In this document: piece after piece, positions 49,778 to 61,486 of the stretch
Layout of the letters: the number at the start of each line of letters is the position of its first letter
Numbering within the stretch: position 1 is the first letter of the stretch
Source of the DNA: Chloromonas sp. AAM2
Taxonomy: Eukaryota > Chlorophyta > Chlorophyceae > Chlamydomonadales > Chlamydomonadaceae
Direction: 5' to 3'
DNA: 64,000 bases
Assembly: GCA_004335635.1 (NCBI GenBank)
Contig: QAXH01006771.1
Location: 1 to 64,000 of the forward strand
Program-made: the position numbers and the translations under genes
Notes under the pieces: generated by a model
Told to the model about the DNA's origin: nothing
Database searches by the model: none
The model's input: the letters and a program-made list of their open reading frames with translations, nothing else

Positions 49778-52599
49778 ATGACTGGTTGTGCAGGGAACCG
49801 CTTCCATCAACGCATCCCAAGCATTTCAACTGCCTTTCTCCATCAGCATGACTCAACTTCAAGGATTAGTGGCAGACACCATCGGATACCATCTGTTGTA
49901 CAGGCTGTCGCCAAGGGTGCAGCACTCCCGGGGCAGCACATGCCACGCAGGCGCTTGGGGCGCACAGATGTGGAGGTGCCTGTGCTCTGCTTCGGTGAGG
50001 GATCTAGGCTCCAGGCAGGGTGGGGTTGGGTGGCCCAGGATGACCATGTGTGGATAGAGTGGCATAGGTTGTATAAAGATTTGGCCATATGTGTCACTTC
50101 GCTCCACGTAGTGCTTTCCCAGCAGCATTGCCGGTGCACTTACTGCTTGACTGATGAAAATCCATGCGCAGGGACCATGTTGTTTGGAGAGTCCACCGGC
50201 TGGCAAGAGGCACATGCACTGCTGGACTGCTGCTGGGAGGCAGGGGTCAACTTCTTTGACAGGTAGGCAGCCATACACAGCTGCCAGTGGTGCCAGCTGC
50301 AACTCGACTAAGGGTAATGCAATGCTGCAAATCATGCCGGCCACAAGCTACACACAACATTGTCCTCTACACTTCACTGGAGGATGCACTCCTGAGACAT
50401 GTAGTATTGGCAGTCATTTTCTTGCTATTGCTGTGCTTTTCCGCAGTGCTGAGATGTACCCGGTGCCGCAGCGGGAGGAGACAGCGGGGGACAGTGAGCG
50501 CATATTGGGCAGATGGATGAAGGGCAAGCCCAGGCACGTCAGGTTGGGTGCCCCACGCCAGGCACGTAAAAAAAAGGCACCTGAACATGTCCCACAAAAA
50601 CAGCACTGTTCACACAGAATCCTGCTTTCTGCTCTGCGTTGCCAGAGAAGCTGCCAGCCATATGCACAGGGTGCGAGCGTCGGCTTGATGGCATGACCTG
50701 TGCCTCACCTGGCCTGCAAATGCCCCGTCATGAGGTGTTGTCTGCAGGGACCGTGTGCTTGTTTCCACTAAGGTGTCGGGCCCGTCCGGCCAGATGGTGT
50801 GGCTGCGGGGCGGGCCGCACCGGGTGGATGCGGCCAACATCAGGGAGGCAATAGACGGCAGCCTGCAGCGCCTGGGCACTGACTACATTGACATCATACA
50901 CATACACTGGCCTGACAGGTGACGGCAGGCAGGGGGCCTTCAGGAGGGATTTGGAGCCAAGCTGACTGAACACTTCTGGCGAAATCAGGAGGAATGCCAC
51001 CCTCGGGCAGGCAGGGCTGAGGACGGCCCAACGGCAGACGTGATTGTTGGTCACAGTGGTTACTGCAGCTGTTGCGAACGGTGCAGCAGCAACCTTGTCC
51101 TGCCCTGTGGCCGGACAGCGTGTTCCATATGAGGTGTGTGTAGTGTATGCCTGGGCAGGTACGTGCCTATGTTTGGCGATGTGGACTACGACCCGCGGCT
51201 TGCCTTCACTCCGGTGCCCTTGGAGGAGCAGCTGAGTGCGCTGGGTGAGGCGCAGAGGGCGGGGAAGGTGCGGCTGGTGGGCCTCAGCAACGAGACGCCC
51301 TACGGCCTCACCCGCGCACTCATGGCAGGTGGGGCACTAGGAGCAGCGGAGGGCTGAATGCGCCGTGCAACATGGCATTGGAACAGCTTGGTTGGTTGAA
51401 CTGGCATCAGGCTCACCTCCTGCTGCACACACATACTATCAGCTCTGGTTGTTCAGCATACCTGCCAGTTGGTGCCATGGTACTAGAGGGATGCTCTTGC
51501 TGGGTACAAGCGTTGCAATCATGCCTGGTGCCACAAGCGCGTATAATTCGGTTTGTGTGGAAATTGCATGTTGTGTACCAGTGAACATTCAACCACTGCT
51601 GCGTGCAGCGGGAGCGGCTGCCCCCGGGGACTGTGGGCTGCCGCGAGTGGCTGCGCTGCAGAATGCGCTGAGCCTGACGTGCAGGACCTTCGACGCGGGG
51701 CTGGCGGAAGTGTGCCACTGCGAGGACGTCTCGCTGCTCGCATACAGCCCACTGGCCATGGGGTGGCTCACGGTAGGAGATCGTGAGATCATCAGGAGTA
51801 GCTGCAGTATGCTGCTATTGTATGGTGCACACCAACGAGCCTGACGAGTGACATGCATTCTGCACATCAGGCAGTGGCCATGGCGCAGTGCTGCACACAG
51901 TGAACTGTAGTTGTCCTGCGTCTGCAGGGCAAGTACTGCACGCCTGACGGTGGCCCATCTGACGCCCGACTGAACAAGTACAGGGGCAGGCGAGTGACCA
52001 GACACTGTTCATGTGACCACCAGACTGATGTGCTCAAGCAGCGTTCCAGCGACCTGCATCACTGATAGACGCGCCACCTGAAGAGGGCACTTCTTGCCAT
52101 GTAGGTACGCTGAGGCTGAGAGCCGGTACGGCCGGCGGCCGGCAGTGCTTGCAGCCGTGCAGGAGTACTGCCTGCTGGCGACACAAGCGAGCATCAGTCC
52201 AGCGGAGATGGCCATCAGGTGATTGATCTATGCCATCTGGTTGGGCAAGGTCGGATTTGCCGCAAACAATGATCTGCATGAAGCCTTTTGCCGCACACCC
52301 ACATGGAAGGAACGGACAGCAACTACAGGCCCTGCCGTGGTTTTGTCATGCGTTTCTCTCTGCTGTGTTCACATGTGCTTCTGGTGGCCTTGCGGTCTTG
52401 CGATTGACATCTTCTGGTGTGTCTGTGCGTGTGCAGGTGGGTCCTGGGTCACCCGTTGGTGGCCTCGGCTGTGGTGGGCGCCACCAGTCGCCTGCAGCTG
52501 CAGCAGCTGATCGATGCGGCTGTCAAGCCCCCCTTGCCGACTGACCTGATGGCTGCCATTGACGAGGTGCATCAACGATACCCAAACCCTACACCTTGA
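49778..52599 (+). CDS. Aldo-keto reductase, Tas-like, with targeting peptide
   Basis: NADPH-dependent reduction of aldehydes or ketones; the substrate is unknown. Nine exons, 49778-49994, 50172-50262, 50447-50542, 50748-50918, 51159-51328, 51609-51772, 51928-51989, 52105-52218 and 52437-52599, give 415 residues. About 55 residues rich in Ser, Arg and His precede MPRRRLGRTDVEVPVLCFGT, suggesting plastid or mitochondrial import. The AKR fold follows: GVNFFDSAEMYP (catalytic Asp and Tyr), RDRVLVSTKVSGPSG (catalytic Lys), DYIDIIHIHWPDR (His), KVRLVGLSNETPYG, LAYSPLAMGWLTGKY, RYAEAESRYG and HPLVASAVVGATS. The order and wording match E. coli Tas and plant Tas-like AKRs. The intron 51990-52104 needs a GC donor (CAG|GCGAGT) to give the conserved RGRYAEAESRY. 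The in-frame region before 49778 has no ATG. Confidence 0.92.
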
Positions 52600-53298
52600 A
52601 CGTTCAGACTCGTCAATCTGTTGTGTGAAAAAATTTGCTGGCATGCAAGCCTCTTGGACGCTTTGCGAAGCAGCTGGCTTTGGCGCAAAAGGGACATCCG
52701 TTTCAGAACAGAGCATTAGATAGAGCAGTTCCAGGATTATCACCGTGCATGGTGGCCTCGCCCAAACTGTGCCAAAGAGTGATTACATGTTGCATGTATC
52801 TTGCTGACTGTGTTTTATTATGCCTTGATTTCAAACGACTGTCAGAGCGCGCTCGACTGCTGGCAGCATATGCCGCTGAGGGTACATGCATTCAGGCGAT
52901 GTGTCACTGAAGCTCAGCGATGGAGCACCTGTCTGACCAGCGACAGGCCGCCAGCAAGGTCAAGGGTTGAGTCAGTTTACAGGCGTGGATGGATATCCCT
53001 GCGCATGAGTTCCAGCAAGACCTCACCAGACGCTTGCAAGACGCATGAACACAGGAATCATCAACGTGCACTCAGCACAGCACCTGGAATGTGCATGTTC
53101 TCCACTTGTGAAGGACGGCCACATGCTGTGTAGCTGTGCTCACGCAACAACTGGGTAAACGGCAACGCCCATGGGAAGCCATTGAGAAGCTGGCTCAGCT
53201 CATAAGGCAGAATCGCATTTACACAGTCATGAGCGGACGACTTCGTATGACAGGTCATGAGGTTGTTTGTCTCAGAAGTGGCACACAGCCAGGCAAGC

Positions 53299-53333
53299 AA
53301 AAAAAAGAAGTTTGCCAGTTCTGGGACAGTTTG
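53299..53333 (+). repeat. Dispersed A-rich/20-mer repeat, copy 7
   Basis: A-run, GAA, then GTTTGCCAGTTCTGGGACAG and TTTGTG. Nearly identical to copy 3. Confidence 0.75.
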
Positions 53334-53577
53334 TGTGAATTGGTCTGTATTACCGCCAGCAACCATTGTGTGTCAGCAAAACACTTGCCACACTGTGCCA
53401 GACTTTGCCACACTTTGCCAGAGCCCGTGCATTCAAGATGCGTATGGAATATGCATCCTGCTATGCACACCAGCAAGCAAAGACTGGCAAAACACAGCCT
53501 TGAGCCTGAGTGACCCCGAGTGAGTGAGCCTTGAGCTGAGTGAGATGTGCATTTTTTGCGGGTTGTTTATGCATCAC

Positions 53578-53650
53578 TAGAGGGGAGGGATTCGAACCCG
53601 TCCAACCTACATGTGAAGGGGATTACGACACACCAGCAGCCTTGCCCTGA
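53578..53650 (-). repeat. Degenerate tRNA-like sequence
   Basis: On the minus strand GGACGGGTTCGAATCCCTCC contains a perfect pol III B box (GGTTCGAATCC). An A-box-like AAGGCTGCTGG lies upstream. The acceptor and T stems do not pair fully, so I do not call a functional tRNA. Confidence 0.35.
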
Positions 53651-53930
53651 CATCAAGAAGTGAAGAGAAAAGCGTTTCCAATCAGCTGTTTGGCATGGGC
53701 GAACAGCAGGGGTGCCCACATCAGCCTCCACACCCATATAACAAGTGCTGCAGCACAGGGTATTGGAAGGCCAATGCGTACCGCTCAGCTGGCGATTGAC
53801 AAGTGCGAACGCTATGGACACAGACTGCAGCACTGAGCAATCCGCCGTCCCCTTGCCGAGCAACGCTTGCCCCCTCAACACAGTGCGAGTCAGCGCTCCG
53901 CTGTCTGCCAACGTTTGGTGTGTGTGTGCA

Positions 53931-56900
53931 TCACAGGTTGCTTCCTGGCCTTGGTGGTGCCCAGGTCTGCTGCCCTCCCACCTCCCCGGCGCCCCACAGA
54001 CTCCAGGGACTCCAGCCCCCCGCAGCGCCCAGTGTCCCCGCACTGCCGTTACTTTCCGAGCCTTGGGTGCCGTAGCGACCACCCACCAAACCAGCCAAGC
54101 CACCCACCAGACTGATCCCAGGCAACCCCGCCGAGCTGTCCAGGGGTGCAGCGGACGGCTGCTGCTGTGCATAGCTGGGCTGAGCTGGAAGAGCTGGCTG
54201 CTGCTGTGAGTAGCTTTGCTGGAGGAACGATGCGGGTGGATAGGCTGAGGATTGGTAGTCGGTGCTGCCCGTCCGCAGCTGGCTGTCCGACCCGTGGGCA
54301 GTGGGTGAATACGGCTGCTGCAGCCGCGCATCCGGTACAGTCTGCTGGTGCTGGTATGCGGGTTGAGGTGGGTGGTACTGTGCATCTGCCTGGACAGAGT
54401 GCAAAGACTGGCCTGCACCGGCCCAGGACAGCTGCCCACCCGCCACCGCAGCCGCAGCCGCTGCATAAGCAGGCAGCAAGTGGCTGGCTGTGGTAAACAC
54501 AGTCGCATCGAGGCTACCGTGCAAACCGGACATGTCCAACGGACCTCCGCCGGCGTTGTTGTTCAGCATTGCAGTACTGTAGTCACGCTTGTGGTGCAGG
54601 CCGCCCAACACATCAGCAGGTGCAGGGAGGATGGCTTGCAGGGAATGCATACCGAAGGAGCTGTGTGAGGGGTCACCACCGCCCATGTCGTGCCCCTGCC
54701 GTCCGCCGGCCACGTTGCCTGCATGGCCGGATGGTTGCCCCCTGTACGGGTTGTGCTGTGTGCGTCCGGGCTGGTGTTGGGTGGGCATGGTCCTGCCAGG
54801 CTGGCGGCCATGCTGATGGGACGAGTCGTGCACGTAGGGTCGCTGCATGCCTGCACTACTGCTGCCCGCGCCTGTGGACCTGTGCACACCATCACAACAA
54901 AAACACAGAGTGTTCATGCACCAGAGCCACTGTCCCTGATGACACTCTCCTGCCTTCTGTCATCAACAGGCGCGACACTGTGCGCATGGCATGCCACTGC
55001 CGCTGGTATGCCATACAACCAAGTATGCATTCAGGTAAGGGATCATCTGTGCCGCAAAACCTTGCAAGCCGCTACGCTGCTGCATGCATGTTCAGGCGTG
55101 CTGCCATGGCTGCAGGCCCTGTGGTGCCCACCTGGGTGACTGCAGTGTGCCTTCCCCATCCCGCCGGCAGTAGGAAGGCAGGCTGCTGGGCAGCACCGCA
55201 CGCGTGAAGTTGATGGGCCGGATGCCGCCCCCGCCCCCACCAGGCCCACCCGTGCTGCCAGGGGCCCCGCTGCACTGCTGTGACCGCGAGTGGTGGTTGC
55301 CATCATCGTCCCGACGTTTCTTCACGCCGCCAACCTTGGCTCCAGGCGGGCCGTTGAACCCCAACTGTGAACACGATCAGATGCACCAGCAAGTGTCACA
55401 GTGCGCAAACGCGGTAAAGCTTACAACAGCAGATGTCTAACAACCCGTGCCCTCGTCTCGCCTACCTACTGATCAAGAGCTGGACACATCTAGCTGCACC
55501 ACCCCTGCCTACAACCTCCGGTTGACACATCCATTCCAATCCAGTGCTTCAGTGCAAGTGCTCAATTACAGCTGGCATCAAAATACTATCAATCAGCGCA
55601 ACAACTGGAAGTGCTGTCAGTTGCGGCTCTGGAGACTTACCCCTGGCTTGATGTTGTCCCGCTTCACGGGGCCTTGTGGCTTGGCTGGGGCTGCAAAGTC
55701 AGACAGCTGCACGCCGTGCTCTGGCCCCAGCAGCGCCTCCGCACACGCCGCCGCCGCCACCTGCCGTGCGTCCCGCTTGTTGCGGCCCTGAGCGGGGCAA
55801 GGGCAGACGCGGACTGAGGGAGTGCTGAACTGGGTCGGACAATGTGAAGGATGACATGTAAGCCCATCCCATGCAATGGGCGATTGCCATGCCATTGTAC
55901 ATAATCATCGTCGTCATCACCATCATTCAATAGCATTTGCAGCATTGCCCAAAGCGTGTTTTCCATAAGACACAACAGCGATAGCAGCTTTCATTGTATG
56001 TGCAGCACGTGTGCATGCCGGTGTGCCCATGTGCCCTCACCCTGCCGGTGCCTTGTGCGTGCCTCACGGGTCCGGAGCGCGCATGAAGCGTGCATGTGGC
56101 TGTGTACGGCCCCGCCGCACTGTCCGCATCCTCACCCCAGATCACCTGCATGGAACGACAGGGGAAGCAAGTTTGCAAGCTGAGCCGCGTCAGGTGCACC
56201 ACTCGCCTGGACAGCAGAGCAATCTGCTCATGCATTCATGGGACAGCAGTCTGCTCTGCAATGGCCAGATCAGTCAGGGGCGCGATGCTGCCTTGGGTCC
56301 TTGTGCTTTGTCCGCATGGATGCAACTACAACCACGTAGATTGGCTACAGCCCGGCTGATACCAACGGATCACCATTAGGTGTCTTCGTGCCCATGACTG
56401 CAGCCTTGATTTCCACACAGCCCATGTGAGTCATTGCCCTCCCATGCACCAAGAGATTTCCCTGCAGCCTCACCTCTAGTGTTAGCCTGGCGGCGTACTC
56501 ATTGACCAGAGCCAGCGGTGTCTTGGTGCTGTTGTTGGGCATGCCGCGCACCAGGTGCACAAGCTGCTTGACACGCGGGAAACTGTCCAGGTATGTGGCC
56601 ATGTCGGGGATAGGCGGGCCGCTGGGGCCAGGGGCGGCCGGGGCACCAGCACCTGCTGAGCCTGCTGCTGCGCCAGCCGGTTGCCCGCTGGCTTGGGCAG
56701 CTGCCCGAGTACCGGCACCAGTCGCTCCTACAGCTGCGGGTTCACTGCTGGCTTTGGAACGTGGTTTCTTGAGCTTGCCCTGACCTTGTTGTGCTGTGGC
56801 TGCAGTAGCTGCAGTTGAGGCTGGCTGACCGGTGGCCCCAACAACGAATATATGACTTGGCTGAGCTGGCCCTGCAGGCTCTGTGCCTGTGGCTGCCTGG

Positions 56901-58390
56901 CCTACTGACTTCCCTGCTGTTGCTGCTGACTTGCCGGCTGCTGTTGGCGGCCTGCATGAAGGCGGGGCAGACGAGCCCGGTGCAGCGTCTTCAGCAGCAC
57001 TAGCCGGCTGAGCTTGCTTGTTGTCCCCTTCATCCTGCTCTCCTGCACATGCAAAGCATCAACCATGCACATCCATAGTAAACAGGCCTGAGGTGGTTTT
57101 GGTGGTTCCATGCATGCCTCACGATCCTGCATGTGCTGCAGCTGCAGTGCGTGGTTGATTACGACCTCACCCCGTGGTGTCCCTGTCTGGCTGCCTATCA
57201 CCAGCGGTGCCAGGCCCGACGCCAGCTGGCTGCCTAATTCAAGTGCATCCGGGTGTGCTGCGTGTGTGGCCGCTCTCTTGGCTGCGCCGCCTGGCTGTGT
57301 GCCTGCGCTGCTGCTGGGTGCGGCCCGCTTGAGGCGCTGCACAGCACTGAGAGCCGCAGCCACAGCGGCTTCACTGTCTGGATGACCCCTGCAGCCAGAC
57401 ACACACATGAGGAATGAATGCAGGTCAGCAGGAGCGGCCAGGTTGTGCTTTCCATCACCCTGTTTACCCCTAAATTGGATTGCTGTCTGCATGCAAGCCC
57501 GGTGAGCACAGCAGGCACTGCAAGTCAGCGCCCATTACTGACATGCTGGGTAGCAGTGTGGTGCATACCGGATCAATTGTAGCAATTCATCGATGTTGGT
57601 TGCACCACTGCTTCTGCTGTTGCTCGACTGTAGCAGAAGATCCTTAGGCTCAAGGTCGGCATGAGTCAGTCCAGTGGTTGACACGCCCGGGTCACTGGCC
57701 CGCCCAGGGGGCATTACTGCCTGCACTGTGAGCGTGTCAGCTCCAGACGAGCTGCTGACACGTGCTTTCAAGGCTGGCTGCTGCGTGCTGTCCAAGCCTA
57801 AGAGCGTGAGTCCTTGCGAGGCTGAATTGTTGTTCTCAAGATCTGCTTTCTGCTGTTGTGCCTGTGGATAGTGTGCCCGGTGCTTCTTGTTCTGCTGGGC
57901 GGGTGGGTCTGCTGCATCAGGTGGGGCTGCACGCTCTGCGGCGGCAGCATGTGCTGGCAACCAGGCTGCTTGTTCGCCATACTTGACTTCGGAATCTGCC
58001 AGCTCCAATCTGCATGAACCAAACAAGCATGCGTCATGAAGCACTCCATGCACATCTGAAAGAATAAGTGGCATGCATGCATCCCTGACCTGAATGCTGA
58101 AACGCATGTGGTTGCAGGTCTCACCTTCCCAGGACTTCCACTGTGCCCTGCTGGCTGGGAGATGCTGCTGCTGAAACTTTGCGTCGTCTGTGGTGCTCGG
58201 GCTCAATGTCGTCAGCGAGGTCAGCCTTTGAAACCTGGTCAATTGAAGCCTCAGGCTCCTCCTCAGCCTTGCATGCCCCTGTATCTGATCCAGGTCCCTC
58301 TGGCGGGACGTTCCTTTCGGAGGAGCTCGGATCACTTCTTCGCGTTTTCTTCGCCGTGGCTGCATGCTCTTCTTCCTCCTCTCGGGACAT
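53931..58390 (-). CDS. Large low-complexity protein with one dsRNA-binding domain
   Basis: Eight exons, 58390-58125, 58009-57569, 57388-57123, 57042-56474, 56145-56041, 55787-55641, 55364-55132 and 54879-53931, give 991 residues. Residues about 500-570 form a double-stranded-RNA-binding motif: KTPLALVNEYAARLTLE (helix 1), VIWGEDADSAAGPYTATC (strands), then HAQGTGR and GRNKRDARQVAAAACAEALL (the basic KKxAK-type helix 2). The rest is disordered: an acidic/basic start (MSREEEEEHAATAKKTRRS), Ala/Pro/Gln-rich middle parts, a GGPGGGGGG stretch, and a C-terminal third rich in Gln, Tyr, Pro, Ser and Gly (YQHQQTVPDARLQQPYS), of prion-like composition. A single dsRBD in a long disordered protein fits an accessory factor of small-RNA processing or an RNP-granule protein. 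The Chlamydomonas miRNA factor DUS16 is one candidate relative, not verifiable here. Divergent from the next gene. Confidence 0.85.
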
Positions 58391-58763
58391 TGTTTGAACA
58401 GCTTGTTGTCAAGAGAACCTACGCCATAACGTGGCTGCTAGGACAATTTTCGACAAATTTTTCCACAGGTAGACTACCGCACGTGTGCTTTGCAGAGGCA
58501 CGGACCATCTGGGGCACACGCCCTTCCAGGTTTTGCATGTAACCCTCAAGTTCCAAACGGTGAAACGTGTGGGGTACGGCATCCGCGCCTCCACCATACC
58601 ACGTAGCTGTAATGATACAAGTAGTAGTAGTCTCTGCCTTGTCTGTGGGACGCTGAGGTTTGCGATTGCATAAGTTGTGTCGGCAGTAGCAGGACATCTA
58701 GGCGCAGGCGTCCTAGGGCTGGTTTGATCCCACAAGCGGTTAACATAGTGGCATTGTATTACG
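58391..58763. promoter_or_regulatory. Divergent promoter region, dsRBD protein / GYTG-motif protein
   Basis: 373 bp between the two start codons. Contains a short run of GTA repeats (near 58620) but no assignable box. Confidence 0.5.
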
Positions 58764-61486
58764 ATGCCTCTTCTGACGGAGGTGTGGGGCTCCACATTGG
58801 GAGACTTCATGCACAAAGGGCCCAACCAAGCGGGAAACAAGTCGCTTCTTTCGTATAATCCAGCTCTTGGGGTTCCTGGATGCACGGTATACACCCCATC
58901 GCGCCATGCCGTGATTCTACCAATCAAGTGCGGAGAACACACTGGCAGACCTGTGGACGAGGCCACCAGGGAGGAAGCCGTGCAAGGCACGATGGACAAA
59001 GTCAAAACCTCAGAGTGAGTCAATAACACCGAGGCAGCCAATGCATCCTGCAAGCCATCACTGCACGGCCTGCCTTGATTAGGTTTACCCTAGGGTTACC
59101 ACAATTCGTTGTGCAGAGCAAGGTACGTGCTAGGACGCTCTCCGAACTTGGTTTGGTTCTACTTATCCGCAACCCAATTCTCACTTGTCTGACTGAAGAT
59201 ACATGGCAACGTACCGGAAGAAGCCCACAGACACAAAGGCTTTCAGCAGGAGCGGTGGTGGCTATTGGATAACACAGCCATTAAACATTGAAAGTCCTAG
59301 CTTCAGTGGCAAGACCACTTACCAGAATGAGGTGCTGGACGGCGCAGACACCGCTTCCCAACAGCTGGACAAGTCCATCGGTCTGGCCTGCACCATCTCA
59401 CAGTATGAAGCTGCCCGTGCAACGTGAGTTTTTTCGTTGCAGTACTGTTCCTTCGCTTTCATACACATTTCTGCAGCAGGAGTAGTCAGGCCAGCTGAAA
59501 ACAGATTTGTGGGGAAGGCAATCTGTTAAAGGTATATCACCATCTCACCTTCGTTTTCATACCGCTCCGAGGCGCTTGTCTGGCGTCTTCTGTCCAAAAG
59601 CAAGTCCGCCCACGGCCTGGGCAGGTGGACAGATGGCATGCCCATAGCTGAGACATGCAGAGCTTGGTTGAGAACACCATCTGTATATACACTTTGCTGG
59701 TGTGCTGCTCTGTGCACACAGTGCTCCCCGAGCGCAAACAGCAGGCAGTGTGGCGCAAGGCAGTCTCAGAAGCAAGGCAGTGCAGTTCGGAGGCTTGCTC
59801 TCAAGCTCGGCGTTAGCTTCAACGCGCCCAGCGGCAGCCATGACCACAATAGGCGAGGTGGTTGGCTACCAGACGACAAACCAGGCACGCTTTGTGCACA
59901 ACCCCCTCACGGGTGGTGCGGCAGCCCCAGGCGCCCCACACCGTTCACGAGATACACCCCTAGACGTGGAAATGCGATACCAGGTGGGCAACCTGTTACG
60001 CAACACAAGGAACACGCCATGGCTAGTACGATTGAATGCGCAGGACCAATGGCAATTGTTTAGCAGAGCCGCTAAGGGCATTCCAACACATGTGCACACT
60101 CGGCATGGCATGTGATGAGCCGCAGCAGTTGAGTTTAGAACACCGCCAATCTCACCAACACTTCCGGACCCACTGTTTTAGCACCCTGGCTTGAGAGGTG
60201 AATTAACTGGCAAGGCTGAGCTTGGGTCTTGACAGCATCCAAGGTCATGCTAAGCAATGTATGGTTTCCGTGACATTGTAATTGCAGACGATGCCACATG
60301 CCATGCCCCCGGGTATTTACGGGGCAGCATCCGCGTGCCGTACGGACTTTGGTGAGGATTGCTCCGACCCCATGGAGCGGAGTGCCCCTGCAGAACGGTT
60401 CCAGACGCGTTCCTGCACCACACGGGACCTGTCAGCCGGCACCACACGCAACACCAACAACCCGCCCGGCTACACAGGACACATTGCAGCCTCAAAGTGG
60501 GTGCCACTGAGTCGTTTACTGTGCGGCCTTGCATTCAGTATATGCTCGCATAACCTAGCGCACTGGCCTAGGGGCAGCTCTGGGAGCAGATCAGGATTCA
60601 CACACCCAGCAACTGAGCCGCCTAGTGTGTGGCTGTTTATTAGTTTATGCGTGCGGCAAGAGATCCTCACCCGACATGCTTTGGCCTGCAGGTACAACCA
60701 GCTGGCAAAAGCCCAGTCAGCAGCTGCGGATGAGCGACTCAACAGGCAGAATGACATGGTGAGCTTTGAACCACAAAGCTGTCTTGTTGCAAGATGGCCT
60801 GGCACATGATTATCGGCACACAAAGTCCCTTCTGACACAGAGCTCAACCAGCTTGGCTCTGCGTGTTCTGCTGCCATTGCTACACAGTTGCTTTACTCAC
60901 TGGACCAGTTCTCTCGCTCTCGAGTGCCACACTACACTGGGTACAAGCCTCAAGCAGCCCAGAACATCACCATTGTCCAGCCAAGCCAGGGCCCGACCAA
61001 GGCCACAACGACGGGTGCTGCCAACTTGCAAGGCACACGGTACAAGCTGGGGCCGAACAGCAGTGACAAGAACTTTGCCCTCAATTCCAAGACAGGTATG
61101 TCTCTCATTTTCCAGATGATGGCTTTCACATTTGCTGCAAGATGGCCTGGTGTCTGGTACGCGCGAGCAGTGATGCATGCGCACAGTGCAGTTGCCTGCT
61201 CATCCACAAGCCGTTTTGTACAGCATCATTTGTGCACAGGGTCATGCAGCAAAACCTAGATACTGTCAGTGCGCCCATGATGGCCATTTTGGATTGTTCG
61301 CTTGTCTTACGTGCAGGCATCATGGCATTCTTCAGCGCCACAGGGGAGCATGTGTCTGAGAACGGGCTAGCCAACGCCCAGTCGTTCTACAAGCTAGTCC
61401 AGCCGGGCAACTGCATGCAGCACAGCCACCTGAGCTATGTCAACCATCACGGGAAACCCTTCAACCCACGCAACTCTTTGGTCTGA
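58764..61486 (+). CDS. GYTG-motif protein, possibly ciliary microtubule-associated
   Basis: Seven exons, 58764-59014, 59199-59423, 59722-59983, 60288-60496, 60692-60758, 60843-61095 and 61317-61486, give 478 residues. There is no signal peptide or membrane segment. The protein has NPPGYTGHIAASKYNQLAKA in the middle and VPHYTGYKPQAAQN later, plus repeated short Tyr/Asn/Gly-rich stretches (GGGYWITQPLNIE, EVVGYQTTNQARF, HLSYVNHHGKPFNP). PGYTGHIP/GYTGFIP-type motifs are typical of ciliary microtubule-inner and flagella-associated proteins such as the FAM166/SPMIP group, so a ciliary role is a reasonable guess but not shown. The splice phases all agree; exon 6 uses the second AG of ACACAGAG. If confirmed, it implies that the alga has flagellate cells. 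Confidence 0.7.

Larger units (their letters stand above)
52600..53930. other. Convergent spacer, AKR / dsRBD protein
   Basis: 1.3 kb without a supported exon. It holds a copy of the dispersed 20-mer repeat (53299) and a tRNA-like stretch (about 53578-53650). Confidence 0.5.

Noticed and set aside
53578..53650. Functional tRNA gene
   Set aside because: The B box is perfect but the acceptor, T and anticodon stems do not pair, so it is kept only as a tRNA-like repeat.
53567..54508. 313-codon minus-strand open frame
   Set aside because: Overlaps the last dsRBD-protein exon in another frame. The spliced frame is supported by phase through eight exons.
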